Origin: Sphingopyxis microcysteis
GTDB taxonomy: Bacteria > Pseudomonadota > Alphaproteobacteria > Sphingomonadales > Sphingomonadaceae
DNA length: 64,000 nt
NCBI RefSeq assembly: GCF_012274265.1
Contig: NZ_JAANYY010000004.1
Span: 434,001 to 498,000, forward strand
Direction of reading: 5' to 3'
Shown: positions 47,468-55,737 of the stretch, piece after piece
Layout of the letters: the number at the start of each line of letters is the position of its first letter
How positions within the stretch are numbered: position 1 is the first letter of the stretch
The notes under the pieces: model-generated
What the model was told of the DNA's origin: nothing
What the model saw: the letters and a program-made list of their open reading frames with translations, nothing else
The model's database searches: none
Program-made: the position numbers and the translations under genes

Positions 47468-49575
47468 CGCTGTGGCAGCGGGGCGGTCAGGTCGACCCGC
47501 GCGATCTCGCCGATCTTGCCCCGATCGATGCGGGCTTCGACCAGATGCGTCCCCATGAGGCCAAAGATCCGGCCGGCCAGGAAGACGGGGCGCGAATTGC
47601 CGTACCAGTCGATGCACGACACCTCGCATTTATAGGACGGGTGCGTTTCGACCTCGTCGGCGGACACCGCGACGAGTTCGCCGACCGGCGCGAGCTTGCC
47701 CGCAGGCGATTTGGTCAGGAAACTGAGGTCCGACGTGTCCGACCGCCACCACCCTCGGCCCGATTCCTCGGACCCCTTGACCGTCGGCACGCCGATGATG
47801 CCGTTGCCGTCGGCGTCGACGACGCTGTTGAACGCATGGCTGCGCCCTTCGCTTTCGTAGCGGCGCTCAAGGAATGTGGTCGACAGGATGCGCGCATCCT
47901 TGCCGAGCCCGATCAGCGTCAGGTTCAACCCCTTGTCGTCGCGATAGCCGTTGACGATGATGTCATTGCCGACGCGCTCGGTGCGCACGGCATTATGCGG
48001 AATATCGATCACCACCGCATCGCGCGGCCGTTTGACCGGCACCGCCACCGCCTTGCTCGACTGCGGCCCGTCGTCGGCGTCGGGCGGATAGCCCCACCAG
48101 CCGTTGCGGCCGCCAAACACTAGCCAGTCGTCGGCGAAGCGGTTTTCCACCACCGGCTTGCCCGTCGAGGGCAGCGCGGTGAAGGCGCTGTCGCCGACGG
48201 GCTCGAACAAGGTGCCGAAGGCGCCAGTGCGGATTTTCAGAAAGGCGTTTTCGGCTGGCGCACGGTGGGCGCCGTTGCAGCGGAACGATCGCCAGTCGAC
48301 GAGCGCGCGAAATTCACCATCGCGCTCGTCCATCGACAGATGGTCATAGGGAACCCCCGATACGCCTGCGACAGTGGCATCGCGACTGCTGATGGGCAGA
48401 CGGTAGAGCGCGCCGGGGGCGACGTCGCGCCGTTCGGCGCGCGGCAGCGCGGGATAGGGCGTGTCATAGCTCCAGTTTTCAACACAGTCCGGGAACCGCC
48501 ACCGGTCGATGTCGCCGATCGACGAGTTCCAGAGATAGACGGTTTCGGGGGATACGAACATTTCGGCGGAGCGCGGACCGACGAAGCCGGTGGTGCGGCA
48601 TTCGAGGTTGCGCTTGCGGGCGAAATCGCCGAGCGGACATATTGAAATCGCATGGATCGTCGGCTCAAAGGTGCGCAGAACGGGCTTATAGATCGACCGG
48701 ACGTCGAGCAGCGGCACACCCTTTTCCTGACGCTTCTTGCGCTCCGCCGCGGGTACCCAGCGTCGCAGGACGGGCCGCGATTCGAGCTCCTCAAACTGTT
48801 CGGGCGAATAGGGCGTGTAGACGACCAGCTTGTCGCCGACGATGCGGGTCGCATAATTGTCGACGTCATAATAATCGTCGGAGGTGATGAGGAAAACGCC
48901 CTCGCTCGACACTTTGCCGCTCGCCTGATCGAGTTTGAAGATCGACATTTCGCTCGCATCATCGGCGTAGCTGTAGGCGGTGATGATGATATGGTCGCCC
49001 TGGACCAGCATCTCGTCGTACCAGTCGGCGCCCTCGAAATCATCGTCCCAGCGCTGCTTGCCTTCGCGGTCCGCGGGTAGGCGGCGATAGACGTCGGCGC
49101 GGTCGGTCAGCTGCATTGTCTTCACATTGATCGCAAAGATGCGGCCGTCCTGCAGCACGAGCAGATAGTCGCCGATCTGTTTGACGATGTCGCCCTCATC
49201 GACTCCTGCGGTCTGGACGTTGGTGATCGACGTTGGCGCCGCCGCCCGTGTCCCGGTCACGACGACGTTGTCGGCTTCGGCCGGACAGTCCTCCGGCTTT
49301 TCGCACAGCGGCTCGCTTTCCTGCATTGCCGCCGCGACGACGATTTCGTCCGTTTCGCCCGCGCGCGCCTGCGCGCGATCGCGGAGGCGTTCGACCGTCT
49401 TGAGATAGGTCCGGAACTCGTTTTCGCTCGCGTAACGAACGAGTTCGGGCGAGGTTACGCGGTCGAGCCGGCGGTCCTCGATTGCGGGTGGTACGATCGT
49501 CTTTCCGGCCTGCTCCGGCACTGTGGCGCAGCCCGCCACCGACGCCGCGACCCCCAGCAGCAACAGCCCCCGCAT
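47464..49575 (-). CDS. Large secreted beta-propeller lipoprotein
   Basis: A 703-residue lipoprotein (lipobox ASVAGC, cysteine near 16) with a C-terminal beta-propeller of the COG4880-type. Repeats include NVQTAGVDEGDIVKQIGDYLLVLQDGRIFAINV, an opening strand typical of that family, and later VVIDIPHNAVRTERVGNDIIVNGY. Cysteines in CPLGDFARKRNLEC and YKCEVSCIDWYG may form disulfides. Likely periplasmic; no enzyme activity can be stated. The start at 49575 is where the signal begins. Confidence 0.8.
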   Translation of the reverse strand: MRGLLLLGVAASVAGCATVPEQAGKTIVPPAIEDRRLDRVTSPELVRYASENEFRTYLKTVERLRDRAQARAGETDEIVVAAAMQESEPLCEKPEDCPAEADNVVVTGTRAAAPTSITNVQTAGVDEGDIVKQIGDYLLVLQDGRIFAINVKTMQLTDRADVYRRLPADREGKQRWDDDFEGADWYDEMLVQGDHIIITAYSYADDASEMSIFKLDQASGKVSSEGVFLITSDDYYDVDNYATRIVGDKLVVYTPYSPEQFEELESRPVLRRWVPAAERKKRQEKGVPLLDVRSIYKPVLRTFEPTIHAISICPLGDFARKRNLECRTTGFVGPRSAEMFVSPETVYLWNSSIGDIDRWRFPDCVENWSYDTPYPALPRAERRDVAPGALYRLPISSRDATVAGVSGVPYDHLSMDERDGEFRALVDWRSFRCNGAHRAPAENAFLKIRTGAFGTLFEPVGDSAFTALPSTGKPVVENRFADDWLVFGGRNGWWGYPPDADDGPQSSKAVAVPVKRPRDAVVIDIPHNAVRTERVGNDIIVNGYRDDKGLNLTLIGLGKDARILSTTFLERRYESEGRSHAFNSVVDADGNGIIGVPTVKGSEESGRGWWRSDTSDLSFLTKSPAGKLAPVGELVAVSADEVETHPSYKCEVSCIDWYGNSRPVFLAGRIFGLMGTHLVEARIDRGKIGEIARVDLTAPLPQR

Positions 49576-49650
49576 CATAACGCCTCCCGGTTTTGACAGT
49601 CGGGGGGATAACATCAACGACGGCGGGCGGTTAGCCCAAATGCGTACCAG

Positions 49651-51153
49651 TCACGCGGGGCGCCAGCCGAAACCTTCGGCAAGCGGCACGACCTGTCCCG
49701 GTGTGCCGACGGGCTCGACCGTGCCTTCGGTCAGAAAGGCGAGCATCGCCGCGTCGGTCACATCGACATGCGCAAGCGTGCGTTTATTGTCGGGGGTGCG
49801 CGCGGCCACGACTCCGGCTTTCGGCGCGCCATCGCGTCCATAGAAGACGGTATAGCTTTCGATCGTCGCCGGCCCGGCATAGTCCTCGACGAGTTCGGGG
49901 ACGGGGCCGCGCTTCGCTTCGGCCTCGGCCTGATAGTCGAAGTCTTGCGGGAATTGCGCCGCCGCGATTGGCTCGCGGCTCAGCACGATACAATGATTGT
50001 CGGTCGCGAAGCCGCCATTGGCGAAGAGAAAGCCCGTGCGGCCTTCCGCGCGCAGCTTTTGGGTCATCGAGACGATCGCATGGCTCATATAATTGGCGAT
50101 CGGACCACCACCAAAGGTCAGCCCGCCGAACACGGTCGCGGGGCGATCCCACGGCCAGCCGAGGATGCGCCGCGCCATCTTGGGGACGCACGGGAAGCAG
50201 CTGTAGAGTTCGACATGGTCGAAATCCTCGACCGTGATGCCGTTCAACGCGAGCGTGCGCGTGATCGACGTTTCCATGCTGACGCTGCCGTCATACCGGT
50301 CGCGGTGAAGGATGCTCGCGGGTTCCTTCGCGGCGGCACCCATGCCGACGTAGATCAATCGGTCCTCGGCGACACCGCGGCGGCGCGCTTCGGCAAGGCT
50401 TGCGACGATGAAGCCGGCGCCCTGATTGACCGAGGAATTGGCGACCATCAGCTTAGAATAGGGAAAGGCGATTGGGCGGTTGCGCTCGTCGATGCGCAGG
50501 ATGTCTTCGGGTGACGCAGGTTTACGGATCCACGCCCCTTCGTTTGCCGCCGCGACCTCGGAGAAGCGCGACCAGATTTCGGCGCTTTCGAACTGCGCGT
50601 CCGCCAGACTTTCGCCCCACGCGGCGCGCGTCGCGTTTTCGTAGAGCGGATAGACATCTACCGGCGCGGCGAGCCCGTGCTTCTGCGCATAGTTGGGCTC
50701 GCGGCGCGTCGCGACCTTGCGGATTGCGTTATAGCTTTTGTCTTCGCCGCTCGCGGCCTTGACGGCGCGGCCCGCGGCGGTGCGCAGCGCCTCGCCGCCG
50801 ACGATGGCGGCGAGTTTGACCTCGCCTGCGCCGATGCGGTTCGCGGCTTCGTTGAGCAGGCGGACGGGGGTGTCGCCGTGCGGCGCGGCGGACTGATAGT
50901 TGATCGCCGGATTGGCGCCGATCGCGGCGGCGAGCGGTTCGCATAGCTTGCCGAGGTGGTGGAAGCTGATCTGATCGACGATCGCGAGGCTGTCGATGTC
51001 GGCGAGTGGGACGCCGGCATCTTTTGCCGCGAGTTCCAGCGCGGCGACCATCAGCCCGAGCGAATCGAGTCCCTCATCGGGATCGTCGGGCCTGTCGTTG
51101 ACCTGTCCGACGCCGATGATGACGGGAATGCGCTCGGGATCAGTCATGACCAT
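49651..51153 (-). CDS. Thiolase-superfamily acetyl-CoA acetyltransferase
   Basis: A 500-residue thiolase-like protein starting with RIPVIIGVGQVNDRP. It contains VELYSCFPCVPKMARR, GGLTFGGGPIANYMSHAIVSM and an additional C-terminal domain (ESYTVFYGRDGAPKAGVVAAR) found in one long thiolase subgroup. The C in YSCF is the candidate nucleophile. It probably cleaves or transfers acyl-CoA in fatty or branched acid breakdown. It follows the enoyl-CoA hydratase with one base between stop and start. Confidence 0.85.
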   Translation of the reverse strand: MVMTDPERIPVIIGVGQVNDRPDDPDEGLDSLGLMVAALELAAKDAGVPLADIDSLAIVDQISFHHLGKLCEPLAAAIGANPAINYQSAAPHGDTPVRLLNEAANRIGAGEVKLAAIVGGEALRTAAGRAVKAASGEDKSYNAIRKVATRREPNYAQKHGLAAPVDVYPLYENATRAAWGESLADAQFESAEIWSRFSEVAAANEGAWIRKPASPEDILRIDERNRPIAFPYSKLMVANSSVNQGAGFIVASLAEARRRGVAEDRLIYVGMGAAAKEPASILHRDRYDGSVSMETSITRTLALNGITVEDFDHVELYSCFPCVPKMARRILGWPWDRPATVFGGLTFGGGPIANYMSHAIVSMTQKLRAEGRTGFLFANGGFATDNHCIVLSREPIAAAQFPQDFDYQAEAEAKRGPVPELVEDYAGPATIESYTVFYGRDGAPKAGVVAARTPDNKRTLAHVDVTDAAMLAFLTEGTVEPVGTPGQVVPLAEGFGWRPA

Positions 51154-51154
51154 C

Positions 51155-51949
51155 TCAGCGCGCTTTCCATTCGGGTTTGCGCTTCTGGGCGAAGGCGAGG
51201 GGGCCTTCGCGGGCGTCTTCGCTGCGCATCAGGACGCCGCGTTCGCGGGTGTTGTGGTCCCAATAGGGAGCGTCGGCGGCGATGCGGCCGTCCTCGATGC
51301 CGAGCGCGACGCGCTTCGATGCCTGCACCGACAAGGGGGCGTTGGCGGCAATCTTTTCGGCGAGCGCGAGCGCGGTGGGCATCAGCTCGGCGAGCGGTAC
51401 GACATGGTTGACGAGGCCGAACTCGGCGGCGCGCGCAGCGGGGATCGGGTCGCCGGTCAGCATATATTCCATCGCGAGCTTGCGCGGCAGCTGCTGCGCC
51501 AGTCGGAACGCGCCGCCCGCCGCAGCGAATAGCCCGACCTTGACCTCGGGCAGCCCGAATTGCGCGTGATCGGCGGCGACGATGATGTCGCTCATCAAGG
51601 CGATCTCGCACCCGCCGCCGAACGCAAACCCATTGACCCCAGCGATGATCGGTTTCGAGATCGGGTGCGACACCATGCCGGCAAAGCCCCATGCCTGCTG
51701 CGCCGGATCGTCGGGATAGAGGCTTTCGCCGCGCGATAGCGCAACGAGGTCGGCGCCGGCGCAAAAGCTCTTGTCGCCCGCGCCGGTGATGACGACGACG
51801 CGGATTTCGGGGTCATTCTCGGCCTCTTCCAAGGCGCTGCCGATGCCGAGGTGGACCGCGGCGTTGACCGCGTTGCGCGCTTCGGGCCGATTGATCGTGA
51901 CGATCAGCACATGGCCGCGGCGTTCGGTGAGGATGGTGGTGTCGGTCAT
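51155..51949 (-). CDS. Enoyl-CoA hydratase/isomerase family protein (crotonase)
   Basis: A 264-residue crotonase. The oxyanion hole is formed by KSFCAGADLVAL and NGFAFGGGCEIALMSDI; the following LPEVKVGLFAAAGGAFRL contains the usual catalytic glutamate. It hydrates enoyl-CoA in beta-oxidation. The start at 51949 (MTDTTILTERRG) matches family N-termini. It is the first gene of a two-gene operon with the thiolase. Confidence 0.92.
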   Translation of the reverse strand: MTDTTILTERRGHVLIVTINRPEARNAVNAAVHLGIGSALEEAENDPEIRVVVITGAGDKSFCAGADLVALSRGESLYPDDPAQQAWGFAGMVSHPISKPIIAGVNGFAFGGGCEIALMSDIIVAADHAQFGLPEVKVGLFAAAGGAFRLAQQLPRKLAMEYMLTGDPIPAARAAEFGLVNHVVPLAELMPTALALAEKIAANAPLSVQASKRVALGIEDGRIAADAPYWDHNTRERGVLMRSEDAREGPLAFAQKRKPEWKAR

Positions 51950-52008
51950 CGCGAATCTCTCCCTTTCGAGGGAGTATCGCGGTTGGTTGACGTTTACGTC
52001 AACTGTAA

Positions 52009-52143
52009 TCCTCCCCGGAATGGGGAGGGGGACCGCCGCGAAGCGGCGGTGGAGGGGGCATGCGGCCTGAAGCCGCGTCGCGTCAGGACGCCACCCCCCT
52101 CCGTCAGCGCTGCGCGCTGCCACCTCCCCACAAGTGGAGAGGA
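52009..52143. repeat. CCTCCC/GGGAGG-family palindromic element
   Basis: A third copy of the element at 13794-13927, with the core CCCCTCCGTCAGCGCTGCGC and CTGCCACCTCCCC. It separates the crotonase promoter region from the transaldolase stop. Confidence 0.8.
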
Positions 52144-52150
52144 TTTGTCG

Positions 52151-52801
52151 TCAGATCGACTGCCCGGTCTTCGCCCAGTCGGCGAGGAAGCCTTCGATGC
52201 CCTTTTCGGTCAGGATATGCTTGAACAGCCCCTTGATCACCGACGGCGGCGCGGTCATCACGTCGGCGCCGATCTTGGCGGCTTCGAGCACATGGATGCC
52301 GTGGCGGACGCTCGCAACGAGGATCTCGGTTTCATAACCATAATTGTCGTAGATCAGCCGGATGTCGGAAATCAGCTGCATGCCGTCGAAGCCATTGTCG
52401 TCGTGGCGGCCGACGAAGGGCGAAACAAAGGTTGCGCCGGCTTTGGCTGCCAACAGGGCTTGGGCCGCCGAGAAGCAGAGCGTGACGTTGACCATCGTGC
52501 CCTCGCTGGTCAGCGCCTTGCAGGTCTTGAGCCCGTCGATCGTGAGCGGCACCTTGATGCAGACGTTGTCGGCGATCTTGCGGAGGATTTCTGCCTCTTT
52601 CATCATCGTGTCATGATCAAGCGCGACGACTTCGGCCGACACGGGGCCGGTCGTCAGCGCGCAAATCTCGCGGGTCACTTCCTTGAAATCGCGCCCCGAC
52701 TTGGCGATCAGCGACGGGTTGGTGGTCACCCCGTCGAGCAGGCCGGTCGCGGCGAGTTCCTGGATGTCGGCGATTTCGGCGGTGTCGGCGAAGAATTTCA
52801 T
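52151..52801 (-). CDS. Small transaldolase / fructose-6-phosphate aldolase type (TalC)
   Basis: A 216-residue TIM-barrel of the short transaldolase group. It starts [31 protein letters not shown]. The Schiff-base lysine is K83 in [28 protein letters not shown] and [27 protein letters not shown] close the active site. It exchanges dihydroxyacetone units between sugar phosphates. The start is where the family begins; a longer frame upstream lacks homology. Confidence 0.94.
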   Translation of the reverse strand: MKFFADTAEIADIQELAATGLLDGVTTNPSLIAKSGRDFKEVTREICALTTGPVSAEVVALDHDTMMKEAEILRKIADNVCIKVPLTIDGLKTCKALTSEGTMVNVTLCFSAAQALLAAKAGATFVSPFVGRHDDNGFDGMQLISDIRLIYDNYGYETEILVASVRHGIHVLEAAKIGADVMTAPPSVIKGLFKHILTEKGIEGFLADWAKTGQSI

Positions 52802-52889
52802 GAGATGGGCGATCCTGCTGAGCCGCCGGTTGATGGCGGGCGATTCGGTGGGCTCGCTATAGCGCGGCGCGCCCGGGGTCGCCACCGGG

Positions 52890-53339
52890 TCAGCCAGGGC
52901 GGCGCGGGCGTTGCTTCGCCGAGATCGACTTGATGACGAGCGGGGCGGGACCATCGCCGGGGATCGGCGGTTCGGCAGCCGCAATTGCCTGGGCGATCAG
53001 CGGCTCGACGGCAGGGGCGTCGAAGTCGTCAACGGCATGAAGCTTGATGTGGCGGACCTGGCTGCCTTCGCCGAGCAGGATGCCCGCTGGGTCGTCGAGC
53101 ATCGCACCCTTCAGAAAGAAGAGATTGACCCAGCGCGGCATCACCGCGAGCGAGAGGATCGCGTGATTGGCCTTGTCGTCGCCGCCATAGCCGATCACCA
53201 GCCCGTTGTAATTGTCATAGACCGTTCGAGTTGCGCCAGGCATCCGCGCATCCATTCGCCTCTTGAGCGCGCGCGCCAGCGCTTCGATCGTGGGGTCATA
53301 TCTGGCCAGAAAAATGTCGAGTTCGGTCGAAGCGGTCAT
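52890..53339 (-). CDS. DUF1801-domain protein
   Basis: A 149-residue protein of the DUF1801/YdhG-like fold. It has [43 protein letters not shown] at the N-terminus and [28 protein letters not shown] in the middle, typical of the family. Function is unknown. The start at 53339 gives MTASTELD. It diverges from radA across a 58-base region holding a LexA box, so it could share SOS control. Confidence 0.82.
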   Translation of the reverse strand: MTASTELDIFLARYDPTIEALARALKRRMDARMPGATRTVYDNYNGLVIGYGGDDKANHAILSLAVMPRWVNLFFLKGAMLDDPAGILLGEGSQVRHIKLHAVDDFDAPAVEPLIAQAIAAAEPPIPGDGPAPLVIKSISAKQRPRRPG

Positions 53340-53365
53340 ATCGCATCTCCACTCAAAAAGCTGGC

Positions 53366-53380
53366 GTTCCTTTTTTGTTC
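53366..53380 (+). promoter_or_regulatory. LexA (SOS) box before radA
   Basis: GTTC (53366-53369), C plus six T, GTTC (53377-53380): an exact GTTC-N7-GTTC. It lies 17 bases before the radA ATG and 26 bases from the divergent DUF1801 start. Confidence 0.8.
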
Positions 53381-53397
53381 CGACTATGCGAAGTCGC

Positions 53398-54771
53398 ATG
53401 GCCAAAGCGAAGCGTCAATATGTCTGCCAGAATTGCGGCTCTGCCACCTATCGCTGGCAGGGGCAATGCGCCGATTGCGGCGAATGGAACACCTTGGTCG
53501 AGGAAGCGGGCGAGACCGTCTTTTCCGCCAAGCACGACCTGAGCAAAGGCGGACGGACGCTGGCGCTCGAAACACTCGATGCGGTCAGCAAAATGCCCGG
53601 ACGGATGCTGTGCGGGATTGCCGAATTCGACCGCGCGCTCGGCGGTGGATTTGTCGCGGGATCGGCGACGCTGATCGGCGGCGATCCGGGGATCGGCAAA
53701 TCGACCTTGCTGCTGCAGGCGGCAGGGCGGCTCGCGAAGGCCGGGAAGTCGGTCGTCTATATCAGCGGCGAGGAAGCGGCAGCGCAGGTGCGGCTGCGCG
53801 CGCAGCGACTGGGGCTGGGCAACGCGCCGGTTGCGCTGGCGAGCGCGACGTCGGTGCGCGACATATTGGCGACGCTTGAAAACTTTGGCGACCGGCAGAC
53901 GGCCGATTTCGTCGTGATCGATTCGATCCAGACGATGCACAGCGATCTGATCGACAGCGCGCCGGGAACCGTGAGCCAGGTCCGCGCGAGCGCTCAGGAA
54001 CTGATCCGCTTCGCCAAGGACAGCGGCGCGGCGCTGGTGCTCGTCGGCCATGTCACCAAGGACGGGACGATCGCGGGCCCGCGCGTGCTCGAACATATGG
54101 TCGACACGGTGCTGGCGTTCGAGGGCGAGCGCAGCCACCAATATCGCATCCTGCGCGCGGTGAAGAACCGTTTCGGCGGCACCGACGAGATCGGGGTGTT
54201 CGCGATGGGCGAGGAGGGGCTGGGCGAAGTGGCAAACCCGTCGAGCCTGTTCCTGACCGACCGCAGCCGCGACGTGCCGGGGTCGGTGGTGTTCCCCGCA
54301 TTGGAAGGCACGCGCCCGGTGCTGGTCGAGGTGCAGGCGCTGACCGTGCGGCTTGCGAGCGGCGCGACGCCGCGCCGCGCCGTCGTCGGCTGGGACAGCG
54401 GGCGCCTCGCAATGGTGCTCGCGGTGCTCGAGGCGCGCTGCGGGCTCCAGATGGGCGGCGCCGAAGTCTATCTCAACATCGCGGGCGGTTATCGCCTGAC
54501 CGACCCCGCGGCCGACCTGGCGGTCGCGGCGGCGCTGATCTCGGCGTTCAGCGAACGGCCGGTCCCTGCCGACGCTATCGTCTTTGGCGAGCTGTCGTTG
54601 TCGGGCGAGGTGCGGCAGGTTTCGCACGATGGGCTGCGCCTGCGCGAAGCGGCGAAGCTTGGTTTTTCGCGCGCTTGGGGGCCAAAGGGGCTGAAGCCCG
54701 TCGGCGGAATCGCGGTGACCGGTTTCGACCGGCTCGGCGAACTCGTTGACCTGATGCTCGGTCGCGACTAG
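53398..54771 (+). CDS. radA: DNA repair protein RadA
   Basis: A 457-residue RecA-like helicase that helps branch migration during recombination. A zinc finger (CQNCG...CADCG) is at the N-terminus. Walker A is GGDPGIGKST, followed by the RadA-specific KNRFGGTDEIGVF and a C-terminal Lon-like domain (EVYLNIAGGYRLTDPAADLAVAAAL). ATG 53398 gives the standard MAKAKRQYVC start; ATG 53386 lies too close to the LexA box. Confidence 0.96.
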   Translation: MAKAKRQYVCQNCGSATYRWQGQCADCGEWNTLVEEAGETVFSAKHDLSKGGRTLALETLDAVSKMPGRMLCGIAEFDRALGGGFVAGSATLIGGDPGIGKSTLLLQAAGRLAKAGKSVVYISGEEAAAQVRLRAQRLGLGNAPVALASATSVRDILATLENFGDRQTADFVVIDSIQTMHSDLIDSAPGTVSQVRASAQELIRFAKDSGAALVLVGHVTKDGTIAGPRVLEHMVDTVLAFEGERSHQYRILRAVKNRFGGTDEIGVFAMGEEGLGEVANPSSLFLTDRSRDVPGSVVFPALEGTRPVLVEVQALTVRLASGATPRRAVVGWDSGRLAMVLAVLEARCGLQMGGAEVYLNIAGGYRLTDPAADLAVAAALISAFSERPVPADAIVFGELSLSGEVRQVSHDGLRLREAAKLGFSRAWGPKGLKPVGGIAVTGFDRLGELVDLMLGRD

Positions 54772-54781
54772 CCACCCCTGA

Positions 54782-55312
54782 ATGGGAAGTCTGACAGCTC
54801 TGGACATACTCGTACTGACGCTCGTCGGCGGCAGCGCGGTGCTCGGTTTTTCGCGCGGCCTGGTGCAGGAAGTGACATCGTTGCTTGCCTGGATTCTGGC
54901 GATCGCGGCGGTGCGGTTTTTCCATCCGGTCACGACCGACCTGCTGACCGGCTGGGTCGGCAGCGATGGCGGCGCCGCGATGCTGGCGTTCGTGCTGCTG
55001 TTCGGCGGGGTGTTCGCCTTTGCCAAATGGGGATCGCGCGCGATGGGACAGCGCAGCCGCGCGTCGCTCGTCGGCGGTTTTGACCGCGGCCTCGGCGCCG
55101 GCTTCGGCGCGGTGAAGGGGCTGATGATCGCGGCGCTCGGCTTCATGGTGGTGACGCTGCTGTACGACATTGGCTATGGCAATGCGCAGCGCCCGGTGTG
55201 GATGACCGAAAGCCGCACCTATCCCGCGCTCAATGCGACGAGCGCGGCGCTGAGCAAGGTGATCGCCGAACGCCGCGCCGCGGCGCGCGAAGCCGAAGCG
55301 ACATCGTCATGA
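54782..55312 (+). CDS. CvpA-family membrane protein
   Basis: A 176-residue protein with about four membrane helices. It starts SLTALDILVLTLVGGSAVLGFSRGLVQEVTSLLAWI, the CvpA family pattern, and has GGFDRGLGAGFGAVKGLMI in the middle. The E. coli member is needed for colicin V export. Here it is more likely a general envelope protein. Its stop overlaps the start of the next gene. Confidence 0.88.
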   Translation: MGSLTALDILVLTLVGGSAVLGFSRGLVQEVTSLLAWILAIAAVRFFHPVTTDLLTGWVGSDGGAAMLAFVLLFGGVFAFAKWGSRAMGQRSRASLVGGFDRGLGAGFGAVKGLMIAALGFMVVTLLYDIGYGNAQRPVWMTESRTYPALNATSAALSKVIAERRAAAREAEATSS

Positions 55313-55737
55313 GCGCGCCGCTCTACAATCGCGACATTTTGGCGCTGGCGGTGGCGACCGCCGACCACCTGCCCAAACCCGATGCGGGGTATCATGCGAC
55401 GGCGCGGGCGCCGCTGTGCGGGAGCCGCATCCTGCTCGACCTTGACGCCGACGACCATGGGCGGGTGACCGCGATCGGCATGCACGTCGAAGCTTGTGCG
55501 CTAGGACAGGCCGCCGCGACGCTGTTGGCACGCCACGCGCCGGGGCGCAGTGGCGACGAGATTCGCGCCGCACGCGATGCGATCGCTGGCTGGTTTGCCG
55601 GCAGCGGCAACACGCCCGACTGGCCGGGTTTCGACCTGCTCGCCCCGGCGCGTGACTATCCCGCGCGGCAGGGCGCGATCCTGCTGCCGTTCGACGCCGC
55701 GATATTGGCGCTCGAAAAACAAGGTGCGCGGGTATGA
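55309..55737 (+). CDS. NifU/IscU-like iron-sulfur scaffold protein
   Basis: A 142-residue protein with the IscU fold. Cysteines C37 (PLCGSR) and C63 (EACALGQAA) fall at two cluster positions. The third expected cysteine, after the late YPAR motif, is replaced: the sequence runs YPARQGAILLPF. It is overlapped at both ends (ATGA with cvpA, and with the antiporter). A role in cluster carriage rather than assembly is possible. Similar two-cysteine forms are known in alphaproteobacteria. Confidence 0.8.
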   Translation: MSAPLYNRDILALAVATADHLPKPDAGYHATARAPLCGSRILLDLDADDHGRVTAIGMHVEACALGQAAATLLARHAPGRSGDEIRAARDAIAGWFAGSGNTPDWPGFDLLAPARDYPARQGAILLPFDAAILALEKQGARV

